Counted from the stretch's first letter, positions 23,306-35,655 are shown. The stretch: 64,000 bases of DNA from Coremacera marginata (GCA_914767935.1 OU612046.1:150582700-150646699), one strand, 5' to 3'. Made by a program: numbers and translations. The notes: a model not told the origin generated them from the letters alone.

Positions 23306-24833
23306 TCACTTTCACTTTCAAAATATAATACATTTTGTTCATAACTGTGACATCAGAAAATTAGGTGTTAATTTTGGCTTGGAATGAGTCAGTTGTGGAA
23401 TTAAAACCAACCCAAATCCGATATCTTCTTACAAAAGCTCTGTCACAATTTTATATAACTTTAAGCACAACGTTTCCAAAATGATTAAATGCAGCTTCTG
23501 GCAGAAAAAAATGTTACAGTTTCATTATCAGTTTTTTGATTTTCTGTTTCATTTTCAAAAACAACTCAAGTATTAAATATCAGTTTTTGTTAGATTTAAT
23601 TAAATTTCCATAACAACAGGAAAGACAAACAAAAACATTTATGCAGCAAAGTACAGTGGGCAAAAAGTGCTGCATTTGTATGTTAAAATAAATTCGCCAC
23701 AAATAGTTGAAAAAATAAAATCACTTTAACACTATGCGTGCTGACCAGAAACATAAATTATATACCTCAAGAGAGTAAGTGTTGCCAAGCAGAACAAAAA
23801 CACAGTTAGTAGTTTTATGTTATAATATTTTAGGCAAAAACTGCATTTAATTTGCAATACTACGGTGTGTTGCTGGCAATTTTTTCAGCTATATTAAAAT
23901 GCATAAATTTTGGGAGGAATAGAAGAGTTCTTTCTGGTATTTTTTCTACATACTGTTATAGCATTTTGGCAATATTCGTAGGTGTGACAAGCGGTGACAC
24001 AGATATACGACACAACATAATAAAAACATGAAGGTAAAACAAGAGTTTTGTTTTTCTGTACGTGTGTGTTTGTGAAAACAATAAAAGTTTTTTTGCTTTA
24101 TTTTAAGGATTTTTTGTTGAAACTTGGCAATAATTTTTGTTAACATTTTGCATGTTAATAATATTTTTTTTTCCATGTATTTGCCATGTATTTATTTACA
24201 ATCATTTTTTTTACAAATTTTATACTCGCTGTTAGCTAAGCAAAGGGGGCGGTAAAAATATGTAACGAAGTCATGACTACATTTAATTAAAATAAATACA
24301 TAAATTTTACTTGGTTCAAACAATATATTGTAACTCAATATTTAGGCGATTTTTTTTTTTGGTTTCTGGTATTATGCAAATGTAAAATAGTAACAATATA
24401 ACATTTTGTGTAAGAAATTAAATTAATTTATTGAAATTGCAAAATGAAAGACTAAAATGTATCATTAAATAAAGGTTTATATAAGAAATTATGCGAAAAA
24501 TGGAATTTTTAAGCTAGAATAATTTGGAATGAAATGAAATGGAATATTGAAGTTGAGCTGTAATGCAGCCCATACACACTGCAACCAAAACAAGGCTGGA
24601 AGTGTAACCTGGAAGTTTTTGAAGTTTATCAGAATGAAGTCGCAGTGTGTGTGTTGAAGTTACGCAACTCATTGACGGTTGCAACTCAAGTTGCGCCAAT
24701 ACTAAAATCGTTTAATATTTTGATCGCAGTTGCTGTCACAACGGGCAGCTGTCACATATCTAGAACTTGGCGCGTGTTTTTAAAGGGATATCTTTTCTTT
24801 GCTAAATTTTGCTTAGTAAAATAAAATATAAAT
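23306..24833. other. AT-rich upstream region of the MADF pseudogene
   Basis: No coding domain is visible. CACACTGC (24569) and GCAGTGTGTGTG (24640) form an imperfect inverted pair, and TTGCAACTCAAGTTGCGCC follows at about 24677. These could be leftover terminal sequence of a PIF/Harbinger-type element, but no partner end was found downstream. Confidence 0.35.
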
Positions 24834-25746
24834 ATGTCTATTCCAGAAAATGAACAGTGGTGTGAACTTTTCAGCGAATATCAGTAGCTGGAGTGTTTAT
24901 GGAAATCAACGTGCAATGATTTTAAAAACAAACATTATGCGGAATGCAGCTTGGACAACTTTGCTCCAAAAATACAAAAGCATTGACAAAAATGCAACCA
25001 TCGAAAAACTCAAACAAAAAATTCACAATGTGCGAAGTGTGTACCGAAGAGAGCTGAAGAAAATAAGAGACAGGGAAAGGTCAGGTGCTGGTGCTGAGGA
25101 AGTATATATTCCATATCTTTGGTACTTCGATTCCCTTCAGTTTTTAAGGAGTTTGAAACCCCAGCTCCGGGGCTATCAACAGTAGAAATTGAAGAAGACG
25201 ACGCAGATGCATCAGAATTGTTAAGAATTATTGCAATATTTTTGTATATATCTGACATTAATATATTTTTTAGAGTATTTCACACAAGGCCATATGCGGG
25301 CTCGATTGAATGCTGCACGAAAAAGCGATGAAGATCGCACTAGTTTCCTTCAGAAAGCTGTGAGGCATCTGGAAAAAGTGGAGCAGCGAAGAGGTTTGAA
25401 AGACGAAGCCGCTATTTACAGCGAAATTTGGTGGTGCTCGTTTCGTGCGTTATTTTCGAACCAGAGGATTTATGCCAAGCAAGCTATTGATGAAATTTTA
25501 ATTCATGGCAGACTGGGAAAAATTTGAATCAATTACATGTCAGCGTTGTCGACCAACGTAAATGCGGCTTCAACAACACGAACATCGTGCATCGTAGCAC
25601 CTCCGTCATTTTCACAACAGGAATGCTCGCAAACTCAAGTTTTTAGATTGAGTGATGGGTCGTACGCTATTCCAGTTAAAACACAGCTTGATGATGTAGA
25701 GAACGAAAGCTTTGCAGACGAAACCAATTCATTCTCCGAGTATTAG
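24834..25746 (+). pseudogene. MADF-domain protein, degenerate
   Basis: A MADF domain (a Myb/SANT-like DNA-binding fold common in flies and in PIF/Harbinger accessory proteins) is spread over two frames. The N-terminal part from ATG 24834 reads NEQWCELFSEYQ, then a TAG, then ECLWKSTCNDFKNK. After a frameshift come RNAAWTTLLQKY and KIHNVRSVYRRELKK, and later YIPYLWYFDSLQFL. A second frameshift near 25140 leads to FETPAPGLS and IEEDDADASELL. A ~60-nt intron then probably ends at ATTTTTTAG near 25272. The C-terminal exon contains RRGLKDEAAIYSE and AIDEILIHGRLGKI and is broken by a TGA at 25525-25527. It is host-derived or a Harbinger accessory gene, and non-functional as read. Confidence 0.68.
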
Positions 25747-25749
25747 CGC

Positions 25750-26800
25750 TGGACCATAGATGGACGCCAGCACCTGACATTTCACTATCTCTTATTTTCT
25801 AATTGTAGTCGTTTGTTTTGAAATCACTGCATGTTGATTTCCATAACCATCGTCAAACTTTGGGTTAGACCAACTTGGGACCACTTTGGGCTTGGGTGCA
25901 CCCTCAAAATTGCAATACTAGTCCTTTTTGTACTCTTGTTGTTAGTTACAAGTTGGCATCTGATCATATAATGGTCAGAGAGCACATATTACCCGGAACG
26001 GCTAAAAAAGTTCAAGGGGATTGATAGTCACTATTACATAATTCAACGATGATAAACAAAATGGTGTACTTAGATTTTTTCCATCACTTCTAAATTTCAT
26101 GCAAATTATTTTGAATAGGTGAAAATTAAATACATTTTGGTATACCAAAGTTTTTATATCCTAACTTCTCAGAACATTTAAGTGCAGTTTTCATGTAATC
26201 AACTTTCAACGGATCATTTTGAGGAAATGAAAATAACCAATTCGCCAACTTGTTTAACGTATTCTTATTATATGGAAACAGTGTTCAAATTTTTTGAGCA
26301 GATAGGATATAAAAACTTTGTTATACCAAAATGTATGCAATTTTTACATATTCAAAGTGGTTTAACACAAAATTTAGACGTAATGGAAAAAATCAGAGTA
26401 CAAACGATGCCTTTTTTCCTCTCATTTTTTTATGTTTACTATTATTTTAACTATGATCTCATTACAAGAACTGAACGAAGTACAAATATTTCAAAACCAA
26501 TATTTTGTTGTTTCTTGCTTTATTTTAAAAAATTTTATTTTGAAAAATGTAATATAAAATAAAATAATAAAAGCAAAATTAGAAATAAAATGTTGTTTAT
26601 TATTATTTAAATTTCGAATATTGAAAAATTTTCAGTATTAATTTTAAAAAAAAAAACCATATAAATTGGGATGTTTTTTTAAATTTGGTAAGAAATAACT
26701 TTACAATAATCTCTTCGTGTATTTTTTGCATTTAAAGAAAAATTTTTCACCGATGACCGATGTACCACCAGTTTATTATACCACCAGATGTACAAGTTTA
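25750..26800. other. AT-rich DNA, no gene supported
   Basis: The plus-strand frame 26182-26562 (126 codons) has no recognisable motif and a low-complexity Phe/Tyr/Lys-rich C-terminus. I treat it as a chance frame. Confidence 0.5.
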
Positions 26801-26804
26801 TTAA

Positions 26805-27723
26805 AGGCGGGACATGAGATTCGCGGCAGAGAAAACAGACCTTGTTTTAAAAATTCATAACTCCGTCAAAAACAAACATTTTTCCAAAACTGTTTTTTAT
26901 TATTGTAGAGAATTGAACAAATTACAGGAAAAAAATATTAAAAATATATATATTTTTCACTCCAACATGGTTTTATAGAGCTCCAAACTGGCGGCAGAGA
27001 AAAAAGCGGGGCCACGTGGTTGCAGCGCTGGGAGTTGCTGGGGAATTGTCCGATCTGGAAAATATTGACTTTTTTAAATCTTAACAAAATTGGTTATCGT
27101 ATGACAAGAGTTTTATTTTTTTTAAATTTTTTTTCAAATTTTGGTGATTTCCAAATTTGAAAGTGTGTTTTTCCAAATAAAAAATAATGACTTTAAAAAT
27201 TCATATTAAATCGAAAAAAAATTTAAAAAAAAGCTCGTGTCATACGATAGCGAAACAAGTTTAAAAAAATACAAAAAAAAAAAAATTTCGTCAAAAAATG
27301 AACCCGTGCGGCACACCAGTACGAAAAACATGGTTTCGAGATAAACGCGTTCAAAGTTTGCGAACAAAAAAAAAAAAAAAAAAAATTACCTTCAATCTGC
27401 CATGCCTCCTGCTTCGTACTGTATGCCTTCGTTAGCTTGTGTTGTGCTGTTTCTTATAGTTTTCTGCAATTGTTTAGCAATTCGGGCTTCACCCTTCAAG
27501 TAGGTACGAAATAACAACCACCAAAAGTCAGGTAGCAAGTAAAACAAGTATATACCAGCTGCCGTACGTAGGTAGCTCAAAAATTAAAAATGCGCTCTCA
27601 CTAATACGGCTGTAACTTTTGAACCCGTAGGAATTTTTCCTACTTTTTTTAAGAATATTTACTAAAATACAAAATTATTAAAAAAATTTCGATTTCAAAA
27701 AACTGCCAATGTCATGTAACCCC
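26805..27723 (-). mobile_element. TTAA-flanked DNA transposon E2
   Basis: TTAA occurs at 26801-26804 and 27724-27727. The left end AGGCGGGACATGAGATTCGCGG and the right end CTGCCAATGTCATGTAACCCC pair imperfectly. They match the two ends of E1 (2983-3994), which is in the opposite orientation. The internal sequence is collinear with E1, including the transposase tail ending GIQYEAGGMAD on the minus strand (27392-27490). It is non-autonomous. Confidence 0.8.
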
Positions 27724-27911
27724 TTAAGCACTTGAACACTTTATTTAAGCATAGCTATATTCTGCAAACCATTGAGAAATATAATATAATGTGTTGGCTA
27801 AAAACGATCCCCATAAAAAACATATTGCGTCTTGCCACAGCAAAATTACGAAATTATTTTTTCACTTGTATGATGTCAACTGTTGAGATATGGACGAATA
27901 ATACTTCAATA

Positions 27912-30331
27912 CAGGCCCGTAGCCAGGATTTACCTTAGGAGGGGATTTTGATAAAAAAATCTATAAGTAGTTACCAGTAAAAAATTATAAGCAAGGATAT
28001 GGAAATTTTTCCATAAAAAAAATTCCTTTTCTTTTAAGTGAATATTCGTGAATATGCCAGTCTTTAAAATAACCATAATAGAGATTACAAGAGTTTATTG
28101 AATTTATTTATCAAATCAATTTTGAGTACTAAGATTTTGATTTTTGAAAAAGGGTCTAAATTGAGAATTTTGGATTATCTTTTAAAATGTATAATTCCGA
28201 AAATTAGCACAATAAAAATTTCTATGACAAAATTTTACTAATAAAACAATATAAGTTTGAAAGGTAAAAATAGGTAAGATTTTTTGCAGTTTCTTAAAAT
28301 CAAAATTAAAATTAGCTGTGCAACTTTTTTTATTACGTTCACCTGTTGAAGAAGCTTGGATTTACAACTTTTATGGGACATTCCACATAAACGGGAGAAC
28401 AAAATATTTAAGTCTTTAGATTTGATTTCTTTTTGGCCTTCTTGCGCTTTTATTGATCCCCATCTTGTGTACAAGTATTTGGAGCTGTGTGAACCCTAGT
28501 ACGAGTTATAGTTAAAGGCCAAAATATTACTGTCTTCGAAAACGGTTTCAACAATTTAAATTTTATTCAAAAGAAAATATTTTAAAATCTTTCAAAATAT
28601 AATGTTCCATTTCCTAATTAAAATTTGTTAGCATGACTGACAAAATCATTCAATTCCTAATGGCAATTACTATTTATTTTTTCTTAAATAAAATTTTTTG
28701 AGTAAATGAATCGACTCCGTTAAAAGTCATATTTAAATTTTATATTTTTTTCAAAACTAGTATTTTGAAAACTGTTTTTTTTCAAAGCACCAATATCTTA
28801 TACACAATATGTTATTCAAGTTTAAGATCTGCCAGATACATTTTAACAAAGAGTATTTAAAAGTAGCTCTTTCTAGATATTTAAGAGTCTAATCATTCAT
28901 TCGTGGATTTAAATTAAAATTATTTGCTAATTAGAAAATTAAAAAAAAATTATAACTTCCAAAAGTTGAACTTCCAATAATAAAAAATAATTTTTAAAAT
29001 GCCAAAGTTTAAGAAAATATAACTGTTTATTTTTCTTATGAAAATTTGGTAATATGATTAAAGAAATCATCCAATCCACTTAGAATTGGATTGTATAAAA
29101 TGTTTTAAAAATGTTTTTTTATTGAGATTTTTTTTTTTTAAAAAGCATATTTAGATTGTAGGTGATTTTCCGGAACCTTTTATTTGGAAAAGACTTTGCA
29201 CAGGGCTAAATTCTTTTTTTTACATGTATTATATACCAAAAAAATTCTTGGTATATAAGAATGTCTTATATACCAAGTGTTAAATTTCGTGGTTCATGCA
29301 GTTTTTGTATTATACAGCTTTTAACCCTAAAAGGCACACCCAAAAATACTACGAGAATTTACACCCGTGGTACAAATGTACCCACTAAAAATATTTCGCT
29401 TTTTTTGAGTGATTTTCAAACATATATTCAGACATACATAATAGGCAAAAAATGTCGATTCACAACATTCAACAAATACTACTATGTGCTTTTTCTGTAA
29501 ATATTATCAATTATTTTGTCAAGGTAAAACATTTTTATCATTAATTAATTAAAGCAACAATTATTAATAAAATTAAAAAAAAAAAAAATAAAAACAATCT
29601 TTTCATTTTACAATTAACCACTTTGTTTCAGCACGCGGGTTCAAACGTACCCCGGGTGTGTAAAGTCGTAGATGTCAACTTTGGAGGCTTATAGCTCCTC
29701 AACTATTGGCCACAGGAAACTAAACTAAGATTCAAATGACGTATAGTTATGTCTTCTTGCTAGATTCGAAGTTTTTAATATGCTATAAGAATTGATTAAA
29801 AAGATACAGCAGTTTAAAGTTGCAAATGGGTACGTTTGTACCCGGGAGTTTTAGGGTTAAGAGTGTGAAAAAAATTTTGGGTCCAATAAGTTTAGATATT
29901 GCATAAAAAAGTCAATATAACTTTATACATTTTGTAAAATTTTATTCGTTCTAAATTTAATTTCAATTATTTATTTTTCTGGATATCAGGGGCTTTTTGA
30001 GCGTCAAAATCTACAAGTGAAAATGGTTCCTAAAAATATACAAACTCCTTGCAGTTAAATTCCAATATAATAATTTTGAGTTTTATAAGCAAAGTTAATC
30101 GTTTATTTGGCCTAAAAATTGTTCATTTATTAAGCGAAGTTTTTCAAATTGGCTTTGAAAATTTTGAAACTTTTGCATCTACAAGTAAATTAACATCATT
30201 ATCTCAGTTCATCTTAAAAAAAAAAAAATCACATTTAGAATTTAATGCCCTCATTTAGGTTATTTTTGCATACTTTCTGGCCGCTAAGGGGGGTTTGGAA
30301 CACCTAAAATCCCCCCTTGGCTACGTGTTTG
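27912..30331. mobile_element. hAT element G2 with 8-bp target duplication
   Basis: CTTCAATA flanks both ends (27904-27911 and 30332-30339). The left terminus CAGGCCCGTAGCCAGG and the right terminus, reversed CAAACACGTAGCCAAGG, are imperfect inverted repeats. Next to them are the matching poly-purine/poly-pyrimidine segments GGAGGGGATTTT and AAAATCCCCCC. Eight-bp duplications and CA-starting termini are diagnostic of the hAT superfamily. The 2.4-kb body is AT-rich with no transposase frame, so it is non-autonomous or decayed. It contains a nested piggyBac-like MITE at 29325-29856. Confidence 0.85.
29325..29856. mobile_element. piggyBac-like MITE nested in hAT element
   Basis: TTAA occurs at 29321-29324 and 29857-29860. 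The left end is CCCTAAAAGGCACACCC and the right end CCCGGGAGTTTTAGGG. The CCCTAAAA terminus is typical of piggyBac-type ends. A sub-terminal inverted pair, GTACAAATGTACCC and GGGTACGTTTGTACCC, is also present. The 532-bp element has no transposase, so it would depend on a piggyBac source elsewhere. Confidence 0.78.
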
Positions 30332-30339
30332 CTTCAATA

Positions 30340-30960
30340 CATACAATATAAAAGATCAATCGATATGTCTGCAAAGTTTTTTCGCTACTAGTATTCTGGG
30401 GCTTTTCTGAAACTTTTGAATCCCTGTAATGGGGTGTTTTCTTGAAAGGCTGAGGAATGACTCAGCCGCTCCAGGATCAGGCGAAAGACCCTCGAACTTT
30501 CGCCAATTAAAACGACGTGGTGTTTCGATTTTTTCGACTCAAATAATTATTTGTTTTATTATAAACAGTTTCTTTCAGTGTACAGAGCATAATAGTATAA
30601 TTCTAATTATGAGTTTAATAATCTGTCTTTTTATATACAATACACAATAATATGAATATTCCAAAATGATGCGATGCTTGTAGAGTTTTCAATGCTGCTT
30701 GATGGATTGCAGACGAGTGTTACTTCTGCTTGTAGTGCTCTCGGTTCAGGATCGGGTTCGATGATGTTTGGAGGAATGTAATATTCGGTGAAGTTCGGCG
30801 GTAGGTTCGGTGATACGACTACACTTAGGCAAGACTCGACTACGTGGCTTTCGGATAGCAAAAACTCTACATTAATTTTTATGCTTCAATTTGGCATGTA
30901 TTCTTATTCATTACCTTACTATATTTTATACGCTAATTAATATGCATATGTGTAATTTAA
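30340..30960. other. Unassigned region left of the minisatellite
   Basis: A perfect hairpin GGCTGAG-GAATGA-CTCAGCC lies at about 30450. A minus-strand frame (30631-30861) has a non-random look (ESHVVESCLSVVVSPNLPP) but I recognise no family. It could be a remnant of an LTR-element protein or a short exon. No support beyond openness. Confidence 0.3.
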
Positions 30961-30965
30961 TCAGT

Positions 30966-31527
30966 AACTACAGTGGATAATCGACCGGCCGAAGCCAACG
31001 TCAAATAATCCACGAATACGGTAACTACTGTGGACGATCGACCGGCCGAAGCCGACGTAAAATAACCCACGAATACGGCAACTACTGTGGACGATCGACC
31101 AGCCGAAGCTGACGTAAAATAATCCACGAATACGATAACTAATGTGGACGATCGACCGGCCGAAGCCGATGTAAAATAATCCACGAATACGGCAACTACT
31201 GTGGACGATCGACCGGCCGAAACCGACGTAAAATAATACACGAATACGGCAACTACTGTGGACGATCGACCGGCCGAAGCTGACGTAAAATAATCCACGA
31301 ATACGGCAACTACTGTGGACGATCGACCGGCCGAAGCCGACGTAAAATAATACACGAATACGGCAACTACTGTGGACGATCGAACGGCCGAAGCTGACGT
31401 AAAATAACCCACGAATACGGCAACTACTGTGGACGATCGACCGGCCGAAGCCGACGTAAAATAATCCACGAATACGGCAACTACTGTGCACGATCGACCG
31501 GCCGAAGCCGACGTAAAATAATCCACG
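30966..31527. repeat. 57-bp minisatellite, about 10 copies
   Basis: The unit is CTACTGTGGACGATCGACCG followed by GCCGAAGCCGACGTAAAATA and ATCCACGAATACGGCAA, repeated with a few substitutions per copy. It is more GC-rich than its surroundings. Because 57 is a multiple of 3, two minus-strand frames stay open for 189 and 210 codons. One repeats a 19-residue unit (DYFTSASAGRSSTVVAVFV). No start context, codon bias or flanking domain supports translation, so I list it as a repeat. Confidence 0.9.
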
Positions 31528-31529
31528 AT

Positions 31530-34440
31530 ATCTTAAAAGAACTAAATGTATAAATAACGGTCCACCTTTCGGTAGTCCGTTGTAAAAATTCACTACTTGG
31601 TAACAAGCAGCAGACGGTAAAAAGCACTACGCTTCCGAGCCGTCCCTAAGTCTGCCAAACCCAGCGCTTTTAAATATTCCTTTGCATAAACATAATGGGA
31701 ATTATGTGGCTGGTACATCGATGAATGGTAGTCTGCCTGTCGTATGCGAGGTGTATGTGTGGTTGTTGTAGCCGTCATGCTTATGTTAGTTGCTGAAGTA
31801 GTTGATGTTTGCCTGTTGTATGTGTGGTGTGTGAGTGTGTAGTTGTTGTAGCCAACTATACTAGTTTTGCCACTTGGTGAGTTTATTCAGTGGCGTAGAG
31901 GGGCCAGTGGCGTAGTGCGTAAGATGCACTTTGGAACGGTTCACCGTTACATCCCTTATGTTTTATGTTAAAAAGTAATAAATAGTATTTCGTATCGTAT
32001 CGTATAGTCGTATTTCCCAAATTATAAAATAGTACTTCTCAACCATAGAACGTTCTACTCAAATAATAAACTTAAACATAAACAGTAAATTAATTAATAA
32101 ATAACAAACAAATAAAAGTATTTTTATAAGTGTTCTGTGCTTTTTTGCTTAAAGTACTTTTTACTGAGTTCCAATATAGATCTACGAGTAAAGAGTCCGT
32201 TTTTTTTCCAGCATACCATGACTCTAATGGAGCTGTTATTTGCTGAAACCGCTCGCCATGGTCCAGGAGAATTTGTTGACCTTGAATTACGGTTTCCTTA
32301 AAATCCTGACGCGATGTAGAAATTTGGGTGCCAGATTCGTGATTAGGAGGAGCTCGGATATAATTGAGAACAGTGTCCGGTTTCTTACTCACATTTTGGT
32401 GGTCGCACTGTGCATTTTTGTAAAGAGTTTTGAGAAATTACATATATTGCAAGAGCACACTTTAAGTAAATACTAACCCACAAAATCTATTTAATTTTTC
32501 TCAAAATATGCTCACCACAAGAAATACATTACTATTTCTTCTGCACTGACTTTAACTTTTCACATGTCTTGCCATAAATTGAATTGCAATCTCCTTCAAG
32601 GACCTTCAAAAACAATTTTGCAATAAATGCAATTGTTAAATAAACTCTTTGATTTTTCTTTCACATTTTATTGAGCACACATTTTCATGACATCTTCTTC
32701 TATAACTTCACCCATAGGAGTTGTCATGCACAAAGCGCATAACGCCAGGATAATAGCTGGCTATGCAAGAAACTTAAACCTAACTGAATGAAGCAATAGT
32801 GCAGAAAAATATTTGTGTTTATATAGCATAAAAATATATAAAAGAAGTCATACATAGCGACATGAGATTCTTTGAATTGCAATTGCAAAGGATGCGTCAA
32901 ACAGCTATGAGAGTTACTTGAGCAGCAGAGAAGAAAATAAATCGGAGATAGTTTTCAAAGAATTCTATCTAAAATAAGTTAAATGAAATTAAAAAAAAAG
33001 AAATAGTCAACTAAAGAAGATGACTAGAAATAGTTGTATTTAATATAGCCATTTATCGGGTACAGTTTTTTTTTTTTTCTTGCATGAGAACCATTTGTAG
33101 ATTTTTGTATAAAAACTTCAAAGTAAAATTGAGCTTATGTTACATTGGGTGTTAATTTTGAGTCGAGTCATTGGTAGAATCTAGAAAAATAAGAAACAAA
33201 TTTAAAGGTAACCATTCGTAAATGATCATTCAACAAAAAGTATTTTTTTTTTAAAGAAATTTATGAACATTTTCGTGATTTATAATAAAAATAATTATGT
33301 GCTACACTGTGCCCGATGTATGCTATCATGTGCCGAATTAGTAAAACGAATTAGATTTTGTGAATTAATTTTTTTCCAAAATTCAGATAATGTTTATTAA
33401 AATGCTCTGGTATAGCTGCAATGTGAACTAAATGAAAACAAAATTTCTTAAAGCAGATAGTACCGTCTTTAGATCTTTAAAGACATTTTAAAATTGTGCT
33501 GGGATGTGCTTAAATTGTGCAATTACGTGCCACAGAGCTATAAAAAAAAAAAAAATAATAAAATTGTTAAAATTGTTCATTTGCTGATTCGCTGTTTGTG
33601 TAAAAAAAGTATTTTGTCCATATCTATACTATTATATAAAATTGAAGTGCAAATTTTTGTTTCCAGAATAACTCCAAAATACTGAATCGATTTTTATGAA
33701 ACAAGTTTTGAAATGTCATATTTTTGCTACAGCACAGTATATGGCTATTTTCATTTTGAAATTTTAATAATAAGCATGTTTCATTAAAGTGTTTAGTTTT
33801 TTAAGAAATCAACCCCAGTGCTACGAATTGCTTGAACGTTTCTTTCACGCGTTTTGTTGAAAGAGTCTCAATAAACTTCATGTTGCTCTCTATTCTTCAC
33901 ATCTTCTGCTCAGCTAGCACAGCCCTACCTAAAAAACAGATGAGCCTGGCTCAAGTCGAAAAGTGAGAAACATATAAATGCAGGTGCTGAGCTGCAAATT
34001 AAAACAAAACAAAACAAAACAAAACAAAACAAAACAAAATTTTTTTTTTATTTTGCTTGGCATGCAATGCCTTAAGAGCTGAAGTCGCACGATGGTCGTT
34101 TGAACGGCGTTCTAAAGTTTTTGTTGTTGCTTTAAGTGGAAACTGTAAAAAAACAGTGACTGTGAGACATTATAGAGCGTTAAGAATTTGTTTAGTTTTT
34201 AACGGAAGGCGATCGACTGACCACCTTTAGCGTGGTAAAAATTTTTTATATGAAGTTTTTGCGTTGTAATAAAAAAACATGCTAGTAACATGCTAAACCT
34301 GCTAGTAATTTGATAAAAGTTAATTTTTGTAACTTCGCCTTAAAAGTAGGGCCTTCGTATGCAAAGTAATGCTTAAAAGCAGTGTAGGGCGCGTACTGGC
34401 TAGCGTGCCAAACACTCGTTTACGAACTCACTCGCGTGTC
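31530..34440. other. Intergenic DNA, no gene supported
   Basis: 31890-31955 (CCAGTGGCGTAGTGCGTAAG... GGTTCACCG) is faintly tRNA/SINE-like but the B box is disrupted. A (CAAAA)n microsatellite lies at 34003-34038. A phrase near 33625 (TCTATACTATTATATAAAAT) resembles Helitron 5' ends, without a demonstrable 3' end. The short frames at 32090-32392 and 33494-33685 have no domain character. Confidence 0.45.
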
Positions 34441-34443
34441 TCA

Positions 34444-34449
34444 TATATA
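34444..34449 (+). promoter_or_regulatory. TATA box split by the errantivirus
   Basis: Upstream of the provirus the sequence ends in ATATA. Downstream of it the sequence resumes TATATAAACACC at 40806, with an initiator-like TCAGT at about 40837. Without the insert (one TATA copy removed) the TATA-to-initiator spacing is about 30 bp, typical of insect core promoters. Which gene or element it served is unknown. Confidence 0.45.
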
Positions 34450-34882
34450 AGTTAACACGCGCATCCGCTCCAGTGCCAAAATGCTGACGATATGTCTGCT
34501 ATTTTTCCGTTATATGGGATCGGCTTAGTAAGCATAATCGCAGCTAGCACTTCCAACAACAACAACAGCAATATCAACTGTAACAATAACAACCACGGGA
34601 ACAACAACAACAACAACAACGACAGCAATATCAACTGCAACAATAACGACCACGATGCAGCGTCAGCGGAACAACAACAACAACAACAACGACAGCAATA
34701 TCAACTGTAACAATAACGACCACGATGCAGCGTCGGCGGAACAACAACAACAATATCGACTACTTAAGGTAGCTTTAAGCTTCTTAGTTTTAGTTCTAGT
34801 TAACTCTCTGAATTAACTGCACATAGTGCAGCTCAATAAAATTGCACATAGTGCAAATAAAAAACAACTCGTTTTAATAATT
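34450..34882 (+). repeat. 5' LTR
   Basis: It contains CAA/CAN repeats (ACAACAACAAC) in a duplicated ~90-bp block and a possible initiator near its start. An AATAAA-like signal (CTCAATAAAATTGCACAT) sits about 60 bp before its end. The frames read on either strand inside the LTR are poly-Asn/Gln and poly-Leu artefacts. Confidence 0.92.
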
Positions 34883-34899
34883 GGCGCCCAACGTGGGGC
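34882..34899 (+). promoter_or_regulatory. Primer binding site, tRNA-Lys
   Basis: TGGCGCCCAACGTGGGGC starts at the last LTR base. It is the complement of the 3' end of insect tRNA-Lys(CUU), the primer used by gypsy. Confidence 0.85.
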
Positions 34900-34930
34900 C
34901 GTGCATAGTTAAAGACGCGGCTCGAACCCA

Positions 34931-35210
34931 CGAAAAACAGTGAAATTTCTCATAGAGGAAAAAATTAAAAAGTGAAGTTCTTCATAGAAGAAAAAATAAA
35001 AACAGCGAAATTATTCATAGAAGAAAAACACGAAAAACAGTGAAATTTCTCATAGAGGAAAAAATTAAAAAGTGAAGTTCTTCATAGAAGAAAAAATAAA
35101 AACAGCGAAATTATTCATAGAAGAAAAAAAACGAAAAACAGTGAAATTTCTCATAGAGGAAAAAATTAAAAAGTGAATTTCTTCATAGAAGAAAGAAATA
35201 AAAAACAGAT
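34931..35210 (+). repeat. 100-bp tandem repeats in the errantivirus leader
   Basis: Units begin CGAAAAACAGTGAAATTTCT at 34931, 35031 and 35132. The third is partial. In gypsy this leader region hosts an insulator made of Su(Hw) sites, but I see no clear TGCATA-core sites here. The role of the repeats is therefore unknown. Confidence 0.85.
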
Positions 35211-35655
35211 TAAAGGAACTTACCAATAGCTGGAAAGACTTACCTGAAAATAAAAAGAAAAAATTATTGGATATTTAAAAGAAAAAAACTCTTAAAAATT
35301 AAAATTCTTAATAGAAGAAATGAGTTAAAACTCTTACGTGGAAAGAATAAAAAACAGTTATAAATTGTGTAAAAGACGATTTCAGTAAATAGAAAATAAT
35401 CAAATAAAAATTCTCTAACCATCGAATGCGGCTTCACCGAGTGGACAAACGACGCAAGGATCATGAACGTGTTAATACTGTAGATATTTTTATTTTTGTA
35501 TTATTTTATAAATTTAATTTTGTTTGAATTTTTGTATAAATATTAAAGCTCTCGCAACTTTATCGATTATATTAAAAAAATTATATTATTGAATACCTCT
35601 ACATAAAGATTTTTATAAAATATTAAGTTTTCTCAATTTTAACAATTGTATTAAC

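Noticed and set aside
26182..26562. 126-codon plus-strand frame after the MADF pseudogene
   Set aside because: No motif; C-terminus is low-complexity Phe/Tyr/Lys.
30966..31527. CRISPR-like array
   Set aside because: Whole units repeat, with no unique spacers; eukaryotic minisatellite.
30957..31593. 189- and 210-codon repeat proteins
   Set aside because: Both frames stay open only because the 57-bp unit is a multiple of three and stop-poor; no start context or partner domain.
33620..34440. Helitron
   Set aside because: A 5'-end-like TCTATACTATTATATAAAAT is present, but no hairpin plus CTRR 3' end could be demonstrated.
34452..34710. Poly-Leu and poly-Asn frames in the LTRs
   Set aside because: Both arise from CAA/CAG-type repeats in the LTR and appear identically in the two LTRs.
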